A stretch of DNA of 50,183 nucleotides from an uncultured Eubacteriales bacterium. GTDB taxonomy: Bacteria > Bacillota > Clostridia > Oscillospirales > Acutalibacteraceae. Made by a program: the position numbers and the translations under genes. The first letter of the stretch is position 1; each line of letters begins with the position of its first letter. The stretch is taken from assembly GCA_951801675.1 (NCBI GenBank), contig CATONX010000018.1, forward strand, positions 1-50,183, in the 5' to 3' direction. The notes beneath the pieces were generated by a model. It had not been told where the DNA came from, searched no databases, and worked only from the letters and a program-made list of their open reading frames with translations. This document shows, one piece after another, positions 40,474 to 48,126 of this stretch.

Positions 40474-41844
40474 ATGGCGGTGCCCATTACGGGAATCGAC
40501 CCGCAAAGCCCGGCCGAGCGGGCGGGCCTGCGTATAGGCGAACTGCTTTTGTCGGTCAATGGGCACGCCATTACCGACGTGTTCGACTATCAGTTTTATA
40601 CTCTGGAGCGAAAGCTGCGCTTGGCGGTGCAGCGGGGGACAAAGGTGCGCACGGTGCTGGTGCGCAAGGAGGAATACGAGGATTTAGGACTGCAGTTTGA
40701 AACCTACTTGATGGACCGGCAGCGAAGCTGCCGCAACCACTGCATCTTCTGCTTCATCGACCAGCTTCCCAAGGGGCTGCGGGAAAGCCTTTATTTTAAG
40801 GACGATGACGCCCGCCTTTCCTTCCTGTTCGGCAATTACATTACCCTGACCAATTTAAAAGAGGAAGAGGTCAAACGCATCATCGACATGCACATCAGCC
40901 CTGTCAACGTGTCGGTGCACACCACAAACCCCGCCCTGCGGGAGAAGATGATGGGCAACCGCTTCGCCGGGGAGGTGCTGCGGTACCTCAAAATGCTGGC
41001 CGACGGCGGCATTTCTCTTAACTGCCAGCTGGTTCTCTGCCCGGGCTACAACGACGGGGAGGAGCTGGCCCGGTCCTTGCGGGACCTGGCGGCTTTGCGC
41101 CCGGCGGTGCAGAGCATCTGTATGGTGCCCGTGGGGCTTACGAAGTTTCGGGAAGGCCTGATGCCGCTCACTGCTTTTACCGAGGAGACGGCGGGGGCGG
41201 TGGTCGACCTGGCCCAGGCTTTCGGCGAGGAATGCTTAACGAAATTCGGCACCCGGCTTTGCTACCCGGCGGACGAGTTCTATCTCAAAGCGAAACGCCC
41301 CATTCCGCCCGCGTCCTTTTATGAGGAGTTCGTCCAGCTGGAAAACGGCGTGGGAATGCTTTCCCTTCTCTGCGCCCAGTTTCACGAGGCACTTGCAGCT
41401 ACCCGGGGCGATTTGACAAAATCGCGCACAATCACCATAGTTACGGGAAAAGCAGCCGCACCTTTTATCACTTCGCTCATTGACGAGGCGAAAAAAAGGT
41501 GGCATAATTTAGATGGTCAAGTCATAGCCATTGAAAACGAATTTTTCGGGCCGCAGATTACGGTTTCCGGCCTGATTACCGGGAAAGATATCATAAGTCA
41601 GCTCACCGGCCGCGCTCTTGGGGAGGAAGTGCTCCTTCCGTCGAGCATGCTGCGCCGGGAAGGCGATTTGTTTTTAGACGACGTGTCCTTGTCGCAGCTG
41701 CAAGAGGCGCTGGGAGTACCCGTCACCCCTGTTGACAACGACGGGGCCGAATTGTTGCACGCATTCTTAGGAGGTGCATGGTTTGTCGAAACCGCTGGTA
41801 GCGATTGTAGGGCGGCCGAATGTGGGGAAATCCACCCTGTTTAA
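40474..41844 (+). CDS. Radical-SAM PDZ/DUF512 protein
   Basis: A 456-residue protein of the DUF512 group. It starts with a PDZ-like domain (PAERAGLRIGELLLSVNGH, about 1-60), followed by a cysteine motif CRNHCIFC (Cys86, 90, 93) that matches the radical-SAM cluster, a barrel region, and the DUF512 C-terminal domain. The substrate and role are unknown. AGGAGG seven bases upstream sets the ATG at 40474. In Firmicutes it is regularly found next to der and plsY, as here. Its last 62 bases overlap der, out of frame. Confidence 0.88.
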   Translation: MAVPITGIDPQSPAERAGLRIGELLLSVNGHAITDVFDYQFYTLERKLRLAVQRGTKVRTVLVRKEEYEDLGLQFETYLMDRQRSCRNHCIFCFIDQLPKGLRESLYFKDDDARLSFLFGNYITLTNLKEEEVKRIIDMHISPVNVSVHTTNPALREKMMGNRFAGEVLRYLKMLADGGISLNCQLVLCPGYNDGEELARSLRDLAALRPAVQSICMVPVGLTKFREGLMPLTAFTEETAGAVVDLAQAFGEECLTKFGTRLCYPADEFYLKAKRPIPPASFYEEFVQLENGVGMLSLLCAQFHEALAATRGDLTKSRTITIVTGKAAAPFITSLIDEAKKRWHNLDGQVIAIENEFFGPQITVSGLITGKDIISQLTGRALGEEVLLPSSMLRREGDLFLDDVSLSQLQEALGVPVTPVDNDGAELLHAFLGGAWFVETAGSDCRAAECGEIHPV

Positions 41845-43111
41845 TAAATTGGCCGGTGTGCGTCTTTCCATTGTGGAGGATACGCCCGGCGTCACCCGTG
41901 ACCGGATTTACGCCGACTGTGAGTGGCGTGACCGGCGTTTTGCCCTGGTGGATACCGGCGGCATCGAGCCCTATTCCCAGGATATTATTTTGTCCCAGAT
42001 GCGTCGCCAGGCGGAGCTGGCCGTTGAAAAGGCGGACGTCATTGTATTGGTAACCGATTTAAAAAGCGGCGTCGTAGCAACAGACGCGGAGGTGGCGGTA
42101 CTGTTGCAGAAAAGCGGCAAGCCGCTGCTTTTGTGTGTCAACAAATGCGATTCCATCGGCGCGCCGCCGGCGGAATTCTATGAGTTTTACAATCTGGGGC
42201 TTGGCGATCCTATCCCGGTTTCCGCCGCTCACGGCCACGGCACCGGCGATCTTTTGGACGCGGTGTACGACCTGCTTCCTCCCGAAGAGGAGGAGGAAGA
42301 GGACGAGGACCTGATTAAGGTAGCGGTCATCGGCAAGCCGAACGTGGGCAAGTCCTCCCTGATTAACCGCATCACCGGCGAGGAGCGGGTGATCGTTTCC
42401 AACATTGCCGGCACCACCCGCGACGCGGTGGACACGGAGATTGAAAACCAGTTCGGGCGTTTTCTGTTGATTGACACCGCCGGCATCCGGCGCAAGTCCA
42501 AGGTGGAGGACGCCATTGAGAAATACAGCATCCTGCGGGCCAAGATGGCCATTGAGCGGGCTCAGGTCTGCGTCATCCTCATCGACGCAACCGAGGGCTT
42601 TACCGAGCAGGATTCCAAGGTTGCGGGTCTTGCCCACGAGGCGGGGAAGGCCTGCCTCATCGCGGTCAACAAATGGGACGCGGTGGAGAAGGACGGGCGT
42701 ACCATGGACGAAGCCCGCAAGAAGCTGATGCAGGACTTTTCCTTTATGTCTTACGCGCCCATCATCTTTATATCCGCAAAGACCGGCCAGCGGGTTGACC
42801 GGCTGATGGAGCTGATTAAGTTTGTAAACACCCAGAACGCCATGCGCATTTCCACCGGGATGCTCAACGACGTGCTCGGCGATGCCACCGCCCGGGTGCA
42901 GCCCCCGTCCGACAAGGGCAAGAGGCTTAAAATCTACTACATTACTCAGGCGTCCACCCGTCCGCCCACCTTTGTCTGTTTTGTAAACCGGGCGGAGCTC
43001 TTTCATTTTTCCTACCAGCGCTACATCGAGAACCGGATTCGGGAAGTGTTCGGCCTGGAAGGAACGCCGGTGCGCTTTATCATCCGGGAACGGGGCGACG
43101 GCAAAGCGTAA
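41783..43111 (+). CDS. der: Ribosome biogenesis GTPase Der (EngA)
   Basis: A 442-residue GTPase with two tandem GTP-binding domains needed for 50S maturation. G1 motifs GRPNVGKSTLF (domain 1) and GKPNVGKSSLI (domain 2), DTPG and DTAG G3 motifs, and NKCD/NKWD G4 motifs are all intact, with a KH-like C-terminal domain. The start is the TTG at 41783, eight bases after AGGAGG, giving the family opening S-K-P-L-V-A-I-V-G. The gene starts inside the DUF512 gene and precedes plsY. Confidence 0.97.
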   Translation: MSKPLVAIVGRPNVGKSTLFNKLAGVRLSIVEDTPGVTRDRIYADCEWRDRRFALVDTGGIEPYSQDIILSQMRRQAELAVEKADVIVLVTDLKSGVVATDAEVAVLLQKSGKPLLLCVNKCDSIGAPPAEFYEFYNLGLGDPIPVSAAHGHGTGDLLDAVYDLLPPEEEEEEDEDLIKVAVIGKPNVGKSSLINRITGEERVIVSNIAGTTRDAVDTEIENQFGRFLLIDTAGIRRKSKVEDAIEKYSILRAKMAIERAQVCVILIDATEGFTEQDSKVAGLAHEAGKACLIAVNKWDAVEKDGRTMDEARKKLMQDFSFMSYAPIIFISAKTGQRVDRLMELIKFVNTQNAMRISTGMLNDVLGDATARVQPPSDKGKRLKIYYITQASTRPPTFVCFVNRAELFHFSYQRYIENRIREVFGLEGTPVRFIIRERGDGKA

Positions 43112-43174
43112 CGGTACGCACAAAATCGTAGCGGCGGAGTGAAACGTGCGCCGTAAAGGGGAGGCAAAAGCGGC

Positions 43175-43909
43175 ATGGCCGGCTTTTTTGGTGAGATTGG
43201 AGATTTTATCGCGCAAAACGCGCTGGCTTTCGTCCTTACGGCGGCGGTGGCCTACTTGCTGGGGAGCATCAGTTCGGCGGTGATCTTTTCTAGGCTTTTT
43301 ACCGGCAAGGACGTGCGTACCCAAGGTAGCGGCAACGCAGGGATGACCAACGTGCTGCGTTCCTCCGGGAAGCTGCCGGGAATTTTGACGGCGGTGGGGG
43401 ACGTGGCCAAGGTAGCGGTTGCCATTGTGATCGGCCGGCTGCTGTTCCAGTATCTGGGTGCTGCAGGCATTTCTATGGACACCCGGATGCTCTACGCTAC
43501 CTATCTGGCGGGCTTTTGCTGCACCATGGGGCACTTGTTCCCCTGTTACTTCGGCTTTAAGGGCGGCAAAGGGGTCCTCACCACCGCCGGGATGATCCTG
43601 TTTGTGGACTGGCGCATTTTCCTCATCGTGGTGGCGGTTTTTGTAGTGATGCTGGTGCTGTCGAGAATGGTGTCTCTCGCGTCGGTTTCGGCGGCGGTGG
43701 CCTACCCTCTTGCCACCTTCAGCATGACCTATTTTCTCGATTATTTCTCCGCGCCCACCCATGCGAACTTTACCATGGTAGTCATTACCACGACGATTGC
43801 TTTGGTCATGGGCGTGATTGTCATTGCCAAACACCGCACCAACCTTGCTCGGATCTTTCGCGGCGAGGAAAAGCAGATCGGTGCGAAAAAGAAAGAAGGA
43901 GAAGGCTGA
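43175..43909 (+). CDS. plsY: Acyl-phosphate:glycerol-3-phosphate acyltransferase
   Basis: Membrane enzyme that moves acyl from acyl-phosphate to glycerol 3-phosphate, the first step of phosphatidic acid synthesis. The 244 residues have about five or six helices. The conserved loops are AYLLGSISSAVIFSRLF, TQGSGNAGMTNVLRSSG and GFKGGKGVLTTAGM. The C-terminal tail of about 40 residues is longer than usual and basic. GGGGAGG precedes the ATG. Its stop overlaps the gpsA start. Confidence 0.96.
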   Translation: MAGFFGEIGDFIAQNALAFVLTAAVAYLLGSISSAVIFSRLFTGKDVRTQGSGNAGMTNVLRSSGKLPGILTAVGDVAKVAVAIVIGRLLFQYLGAAGISMDTRMLYATYLAGFCCTMGHLFPCYFGFKGGKGVLTTAGMILFVDWRIFLIVVAVFVVMLVLSRMVSLASVSAAVAYPLATFSMTYFLDYFSAPTHANFTMVVITTTIALVMGVIVIAKHRTNLARIFRGEEKQIGAKKKEGEG

Positions 43910-44928
43910 TGGCGAAGATTCGTGTCATGGGCGCTGGCGGCTGGGGAACGGCCCTTGCCATGATGGCCGACCGCAGCGGACACCAGGTGAGTATGTGGTC
44001 GGTGTTCGAGGAAGAGGTGGAGCGCCTCTCTAAGGTGCGGGAACACAAAAAGCTGCTGCCCGGAGTGAAAATTCCGGACTCCATCGAGATCACCGGGGAC
44101 TTGGCTTCCACCGCGCAGGCGGACCTGGTGATTCTGGCGGTACCTTCCTTTGCCGTGCGGGATACGGCGCGGCTTTTAAAGGGCGTGCTGCCCAAGGGGA
44201 CCGTAGTGGTCAACGTGGCAAAGGGCTTTGAAGAAGAGCATCTGCTGCGGCTGTCCCAGGTCATCGAAGAGGAACTGCCTGAGGCCCGGGTAGCGGTGCT
44301 GTCCGGCCCTTCTCATGCGGAGGAAGTGTCCAGAGGGGTTCCCACCACGGTGGTGGTCGCCTCCAGGTCGAAGGAAGCCGCCTGTTACGTGCAGGATACC
44401 CTGATGAATTCTGCGTTTCGCGTCTACGTCAACCCCGACCTGACGGGCGTGGAGCTGGGCGGGGCGCTGAAAAACATCATCGCGCTGGCCGCCGGTGTGT
44501 GCGACGGGCTTGGGCTGGGAGACAACACCAAGGCAGCCCTAATGACCCGGGGGCTGACCGAAATCGCCCGCCTGGGCGTGAAAATGGGGGCCAAGCAGGA
44601 AACCTTTGCGGGCCTGACCGGCATCGGCGACCTGGTGGTTACCTGCACGAGTATGCATTCGCGCAACCGCCGGGCCGGCATTTTGATCGGTGAGGGGATA
44701 GAACCCAAGGAGGCGGTCAGGCAGGTGGGAATGGTGGAAGGGTATTTAGCCACCCACTCAGCCTATCGGCTCTCCGAAAAATACGGCGTGGAAATGCCCA
44801 TTACCGCTGAATGCTATCAGGTGCTTTTCCACGGCAAGGACCCCAAGCTCGCCATCACCGATTTGATGGAACGTCCCAAACGAAGCGAAGCGGAAACCAC
44901 CTGGCTGGATTTTCACCGCCAGGATTAG
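43909..44928 (+). CDS. gpsA: NAD(P)-dependent glycerol-3-phosphate dehydrogenase
   Basis: Reduces dihydroxyacetone phosphate to glycerol 3-phosphate, the substrate of PlsY. The 339 residues begin with the dinucleotide fold VMGAGGWGTALAMM, then NVAKGFEE, the GPSHAEEV segment and GVELGGALKNIIALAAGVCDGLGLGDNTKAAL, which holds the catalytic lysine. The start overlaps the plsY stop by one base, so the two products needed for phosphatidic acid are made together. Confidence 0.97.
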   Translation: MAKIRVMGAGGWGTALAMMADRSGHQVSMWSVFEEEVERLSKVREHKKLLPGVKIPDSIEITGDLASTAQADLVILAVPSFAVRDTARLLKGVLPKGTVVVNVAKGFEEEHLLRLSQVIEEELPEARVAVLSGPSHAEEVSRGVPTTVVVASRSKEAACYVQDTLMNSAFRVYVNPDLTGVELGGALKNIIALAAGVCDGLGLGDNTKAALMTRGLTEIARLGVKMGAKQETFAGLTGIGDLVVTCTSMHSRNRRAGILIGEGIEPKEAVRQVGMVEGYLATHSAYRLSEKYGVEMPITAECYQVLFHGKDPKLAITDLMERPKRSEAETTWLDFHRQD

Positions 44929-44971
44929 ATAAAATTCACCAAGTATAAATTATGTGAGAGGTGCATTGTAA

Positions 44972-46267
44972 ATGAATTTTGAGTTACTTCATCCGGCCGA
45001 CCAGCTCGTCATTATGATGGAGCGCATTTATCAGTACGGTATGACGACCACCTCCGGCGGTAACCTTTCCATTCGCACGCCGGAAGGGGATATTTGGATC
45101 ACCCCTGGCAGCATCGACAAGGGCAACCTGCGCCGGGAGGACATGGTGCATGTTCTGCCTGACGGGCAGATCATCGGCCGCCACAAGCCTTCCGTAGAGC
45201 TTCCCTTCCACCAGCAGATCTACAAGCTGCGCCCTGACCTTTCCGCGGTGCTGCACGCTCATCCGCCGGCCCTGGTGGCCTTCTCCAACGTTTCCCGCAT
45301 CCCGGATACCCACATCATTCCCAACGTGGACCTGGTCTGCGGCCGGGTTGGCTTCGCTCCCTACGCCATTCCGGGCAGCAAGGAGCTGGGCGACAAGATC
45401 GCCAGCGTCTTTGAAGAGGGCTACAATGTGGTCATGCTGGAAAATCACGGCGTGGTAGTCGGCTCTGAGAACATCTTCAAGGCCTTCATGGCGTTCGAGA
45501 CCCTCGAGTCCTGCGCCCGCCTGGAAATTAACGCAAACCGCATCGGCACCGTCCATTCCCTGACCGATAAGCATCTGCGTATGTCCCACCTCAAGGAAAA
45601 CACCTGCCGCGAACTCGACGAGTTCATCCCCAAGCGCCACTTTGCGGACGAGAACAATTCCCGCCGGGAAATGGTGGAGTTCATCCACCGTTCTTACGAC
45701 CAGAGACTGTTCAACAGCACCGAGGGTACCTTCTCCGTGCGCCTCAACGACAATTCCTTCCTTATCACCCCTTATATGAAGGACCGCAAGTACATGCAGG
45801 TGGAGGACATTGTCCGCATTGACGGCGAACAGCGGGAGGCCGGCAAGACCCCCAGCCGCTCGGTCATGCTGCATAAGAACATTTACGACATGCATCCGGA
45901 GATCAACTCCGTGATCATCGCCCACGCGCCCAACATCATGGCTTTCGCGGTCACCGACCGGGAGTTTGACAGCCGCACCATTCCGGAGAGCTACATCCAG
46001 CTGCGCACCGTGAATAAGGTTCCCTACGGTTCCTCTTTCATGCAGCCGGAAATGGTCGCCGAGATGCTCACCCCCTCCAACCCTGTGGTTCTGGTGGAGA
46101 ACGACTGCATCATCGTCACGGGCGCCAGCCTTCTCAACGCCTTCGACCGTTTGGAGGTTGCGGAATATTCCGCCAAGTCCATCATCGATTCCGAGGTTTT
46201 GGGCAAGGTCAACATCATCAGCGACGCAGAGGTCGAGGAAATCGAGACGGTCTTCAACCTGAAATAA
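44972..46267 (+). CDS. Tandem class II aldolase/adducin-domain protein
   Basis: A 431-residue protein made of two class II aldolase/adducin domains, about 1-200 and 230-420; the usual length is one domain of about 210-220. The first keeps the whole active site of fuculose-phosphate aldolases: Ser-Gly-Gly-Asn at 28-31, Glu76, and zinc ligands His95, His97 and His159. In the second, the aligned positions are Ser297, Ile316, His318 and Asp378, so it should not bind zinc or catalyse. It follows gpsA by 43 bases with a GAGAGGTG site and is closed by a terminator. Substrate unknown. Confidence 0.9.
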   Translation: MNFELLHPADQLVIMMERIYQYGMTTTSGGNLSIRTPEGDIWITPGSIDKGNLRREDMVHVLPDGQIIGRHKPSVELPFHQQIYKLRPDLSAVLHAHPPALVAFSNVSRIPDTHIIPNVDLVCGRVGFAPYAIPGSKELGDKIASVFEEGYNVVMLENHGVVVGSENIFKAFMAFETLESCARLEINANRIGTVHSLTDKHLRMSHLKENTCRELDEFIPKRHFADENNSRREMVEFIHRSYDQRLFNSTEGTFSVRLNDNSFLITPYMKDRKYMQVEDIVRIDGEQREAGKTPSRSVMLHKNIYDMHPEINSVIIAHAPNIMAFAVTDREFDSRTIPESYIQLRTVNKVPYGSSFMQPEMVAEMLTPSNPVVLVENDCIIVTGASLLNAFDRLEVAEYSAKSIIDSEVLGKVNIISDAEVEEIETVFNLK

Positions 46268-46317
46268 GCCGTTTGGATGTTCGGGAAAACCGTCCGTTTG
46301 CAAGCGTAATTACAATA

Positions 46318-46355
46318 AAAGCAGCCGAAAGGGCGTATGCCCTTTCGGCTGCTTT
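46318..46355. terminator. Bidirectional terminator
   Basis: Perfect 14-bp stem gcagccgaaagggc/gccctttcggctgc (46321-46334 with 46339-46352) flanked by A and T runs on both sides. It ends the aldolase gene and can stop the AraC gene from the other strand. Confidence 0.9.
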
Positions 46356-46511
46356 CTTATGCATTCGTTTAAGACCCGCGCTGGAAATTCGGCTGTGACG
46401 CAAGGGGAGCGTGAACACAGAGGCTTCTTTCGAACGAGATACACCAAAATGAACGGATACCCTAGCGCCAATAAGATGACAAACGGGGATGGGCTTGGCG
46501 ATATCCAATCA

Positions 46512-47420
46512 TCAAAGGAGCTTCATCCACAGTTCCATCTGGGTGGTCTGCGGGCCGTGGCTTTGATAGCGCTCGGCGCAAAATGGGGCCGTACGCAGTT
46601 GGTGATTGGGAAGCCAGGTGCTGAAAAGATACTGCTGCGCTTTATAAAGTGCATCCATGACCAGCGCTTCAAAATTTTCTGCTTCAAAGGAGCAGACCAG
46701 ATATTCCCCTTGAGGCAGCTCCCAGCTTATACCGCCTTTCGCTGCGATGCCGGGGCGGGTTTTTGCGCCTGCAAAGTAGAGAAAATATCCCTCCTCGCAG
46801 CAGGGATGCGTCACTCCGATTTCCTCGTCCTCATCGGTGAGTCCAAATACCGCTTTTTTCTGTTCATGAAACGTCCGCCACAGGGTATCCAGAGGGTCAA
46901 TGCCTGATTTGCTGCCCAATCCTTCCACAAACCCCACGGGCATCTTTTTCTCCAATCCCACAAAGCAGACCGGCTCTGCGATTCGCCGCCGGTTGATTTC
47001 GAGAACGATTCCGTCGGCGATCAACGGAACACCCTCGTCCACAAGGGTATAGCGGAGCATAAGCTCCGGCTTCGTCATTCGGTTAAGCACCTGTGGATGG
47101 CTGCGATAGGCCTCCGGGGTCATACCGAATGTATCCTTAAAGGTGCGCGTGAAATGTTCGTGTGAAGAAAACCCTAGTTCCAGCGCAAGGTCCAAAATGC
47201 GCTTGTCCTTTTGAAGCAAAGCCTCGGTTGCCTTTGCCATGCGGCGCAGCTTCACATATTCTGCAACCGGCGTCTTTACCAGACGCTTGAAAAGCCGCTG
47301 ATAATAAAATGGCGATAGGGCAGCCATTTTGGCAAGGGCCTCGATTCGGATGTCTTCCTCCAGATGTGCGTCCAAATAATCTAAAGTCAACTGGATTTGT
47401 TCCCATGCGTGCATATGCAT
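46512..47420 (-). CDS. AraC-family regulator with C-terminal effector-binding (GyrI-like) domain
   Basis: A 302-residue regulator. The N-terminal AraC domain (about 7-110) has two helix-turn-helix units: IRIEALAKMAALSPFYYQRLFKRLV and ILDLALELGFSSHEHFTRTFKDTFGMTPEAYR. From about 130 onwards follows a GyrI-like effector domain (EPVCFVGLEKKMP, ...GGISWELPQGEYLVC). Such proteins sense small hydrophobic compounds; the ligand is unknown. The start may be the ATG at 47420 or 47414, both near AAGGAGG. The nearest gene in the same direction is rpmB; no target operon is obvious. Confidence 0.92.
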   Translation of the reverse strand: MHMHAWEQIQLTLDYLDAHLEEDIRIEALAKMAALSPFYYQRLFKRLVKTPVAEYVKLRRMAKATEALLQKDKRILDLALELGFSSHEHFTRTFKDTFGMTPEAYRSHPQVLNRMTKPELMLRYTLVDEGVPLIADGIVLEINRRRIAEPVCFVGLEKKMPVGFVEGLGSKSGIDPLDTLWRTFHEQKKAVFGLTDEDEEIGVTHPCCEEGYFLYFAGAKTRPGIAAKGGISWELPQGEYLVCSFEAENFEALVMDALYKAQQYLFSTWLPNHQLRTAPFCAERYQSHGPQTTQMELWMKLL

Positions 47421-47551
47421 GCACCTCCTTTGTTTTCAGGATACCATATGGTCCGGACCGCCGCTTGACTGGAAATGCCTTTTTCAGCATGACCGGAATT
47501 TCGGTTTCCATACAAAGGGGACATATAATTAGAGGTACCGGCCGTTAAAAC

Positions 47552-47586
47552 GAAAAAGAGCGAACCGTTTTTAAAACGGTTCGCTC
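47552..47586 (-). terminator. Terminator of rpmB
   Basis: Perfect 14-bp stem gagcgaaccgtttt/aaaacggttcgctc, followed on the minus strand by five T. Confidence 0.9.
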
Positions 47587-47602
47587 TCAGCTGTCTGCTT
47601 TG

Positions 47603-47791
47603 TTATATCGCACGGGTTACCTTGCCGGAACGCAAGCAACGGGTGCAGGCATAAATTCTCTTGGGACTGCCTTCGACGATTGCTTTCACGCGTTTGATAT
47701 TGGGCTTCCACGTCCGGTTGGAACGACGATGGGAGTGGGAAACCTTAATTCCGAAAGATACATCCTTACCGCAGATGTCGCACTTTGCCAT
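47603..47791 (-). CDS. rpmB: 50S ribosomal protein bL28
   Basis: A 62-residue large-subunit protein. The opening AKCDICGKDVSFGIKVSHSHRRSNRTWKPNIKR is typical; CDIC plus a second cysteine pair region (ACTRC) make the zinc-bound form. It has its own promoter and terminator and stands alone. GGAGGTG precedes the ATG. Confidence 0.97.
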   Translation of the reverse strand: MAKCDICGKDVSFGIKVSHSHRRSNRTWKPNIKRVKAIVEGSPKRIYACTRCLRSGKVTRAI

Positions 47792-47834
47792 GTGTCTGCA
47801 CCTCCTTTAGAACCTCGAGTAAGTCAACATTGCT

Positions 47835-47863
47835 ATGATAGCAGAAAATGTTACGAAAAGCAA
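47835..47863 (-). promoter_or_regulatory. Promoter of rpmB
   Basis: On the minus strand TTGCTT (47863-47858), 17 bases and TATCAT (47840-47835), 44 bases before the start codon. Confidence 0.6.
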
Positions 47864-48013
47864 GCGTTTTTTTGCCAATGGGCAGAGAGAAATGCATATT
47901 TTTTCTTGTCCGCCGTTTCTTTTTATCGCCTTGAGCGCATAGGGGGGCTGCCCCTGCCCATGATAACAGGAGAAAATGCGCGGGCCTGCTTGGCAAAATT
48001 TACGGTTACGTTA
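47864..48013. other. Spacer without a supported gene
   Basis: Between the divergent rpmB and yfhO-like promoters, I see no further gene, hairpin or repeat. Confidence 0.4.
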
Positions 48014-48042
48014 TTGACTTGCAGGGAAGAGTATTGTAGGCT
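48014..48042 (+). promoter_or_regulatory. Possible promoter of the yfhO-like gene
   Basis: TTGACT (48014-48019), 17 bases and a weak TAGGCT (48037-48042). Confidence 0.4.
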
Positions 48043-48126
48043 TAGAGGGAAAAATTCTCAAATAGAGCGGCGAAATTCCCGGGAAAACGGGTCGCCGTTT
48101 GATTTTTCTTATCAGGTGAGGAGAGC

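Noticed and set aside
42059-43834. Open frame of 591 codons on the minus strand
   Set aside because: It is antisense to der and plsY, both unmistakable. Long mirror frames are common in this GC-rich DNA, and its protein is low-complexity with many His, Arg and Gly.
44984-46303. Open frame of 439 codons on the minus strand
   Set aside because: It mirrors the aldolase gene codon by codon and has no family motif or good ribosome binding site.
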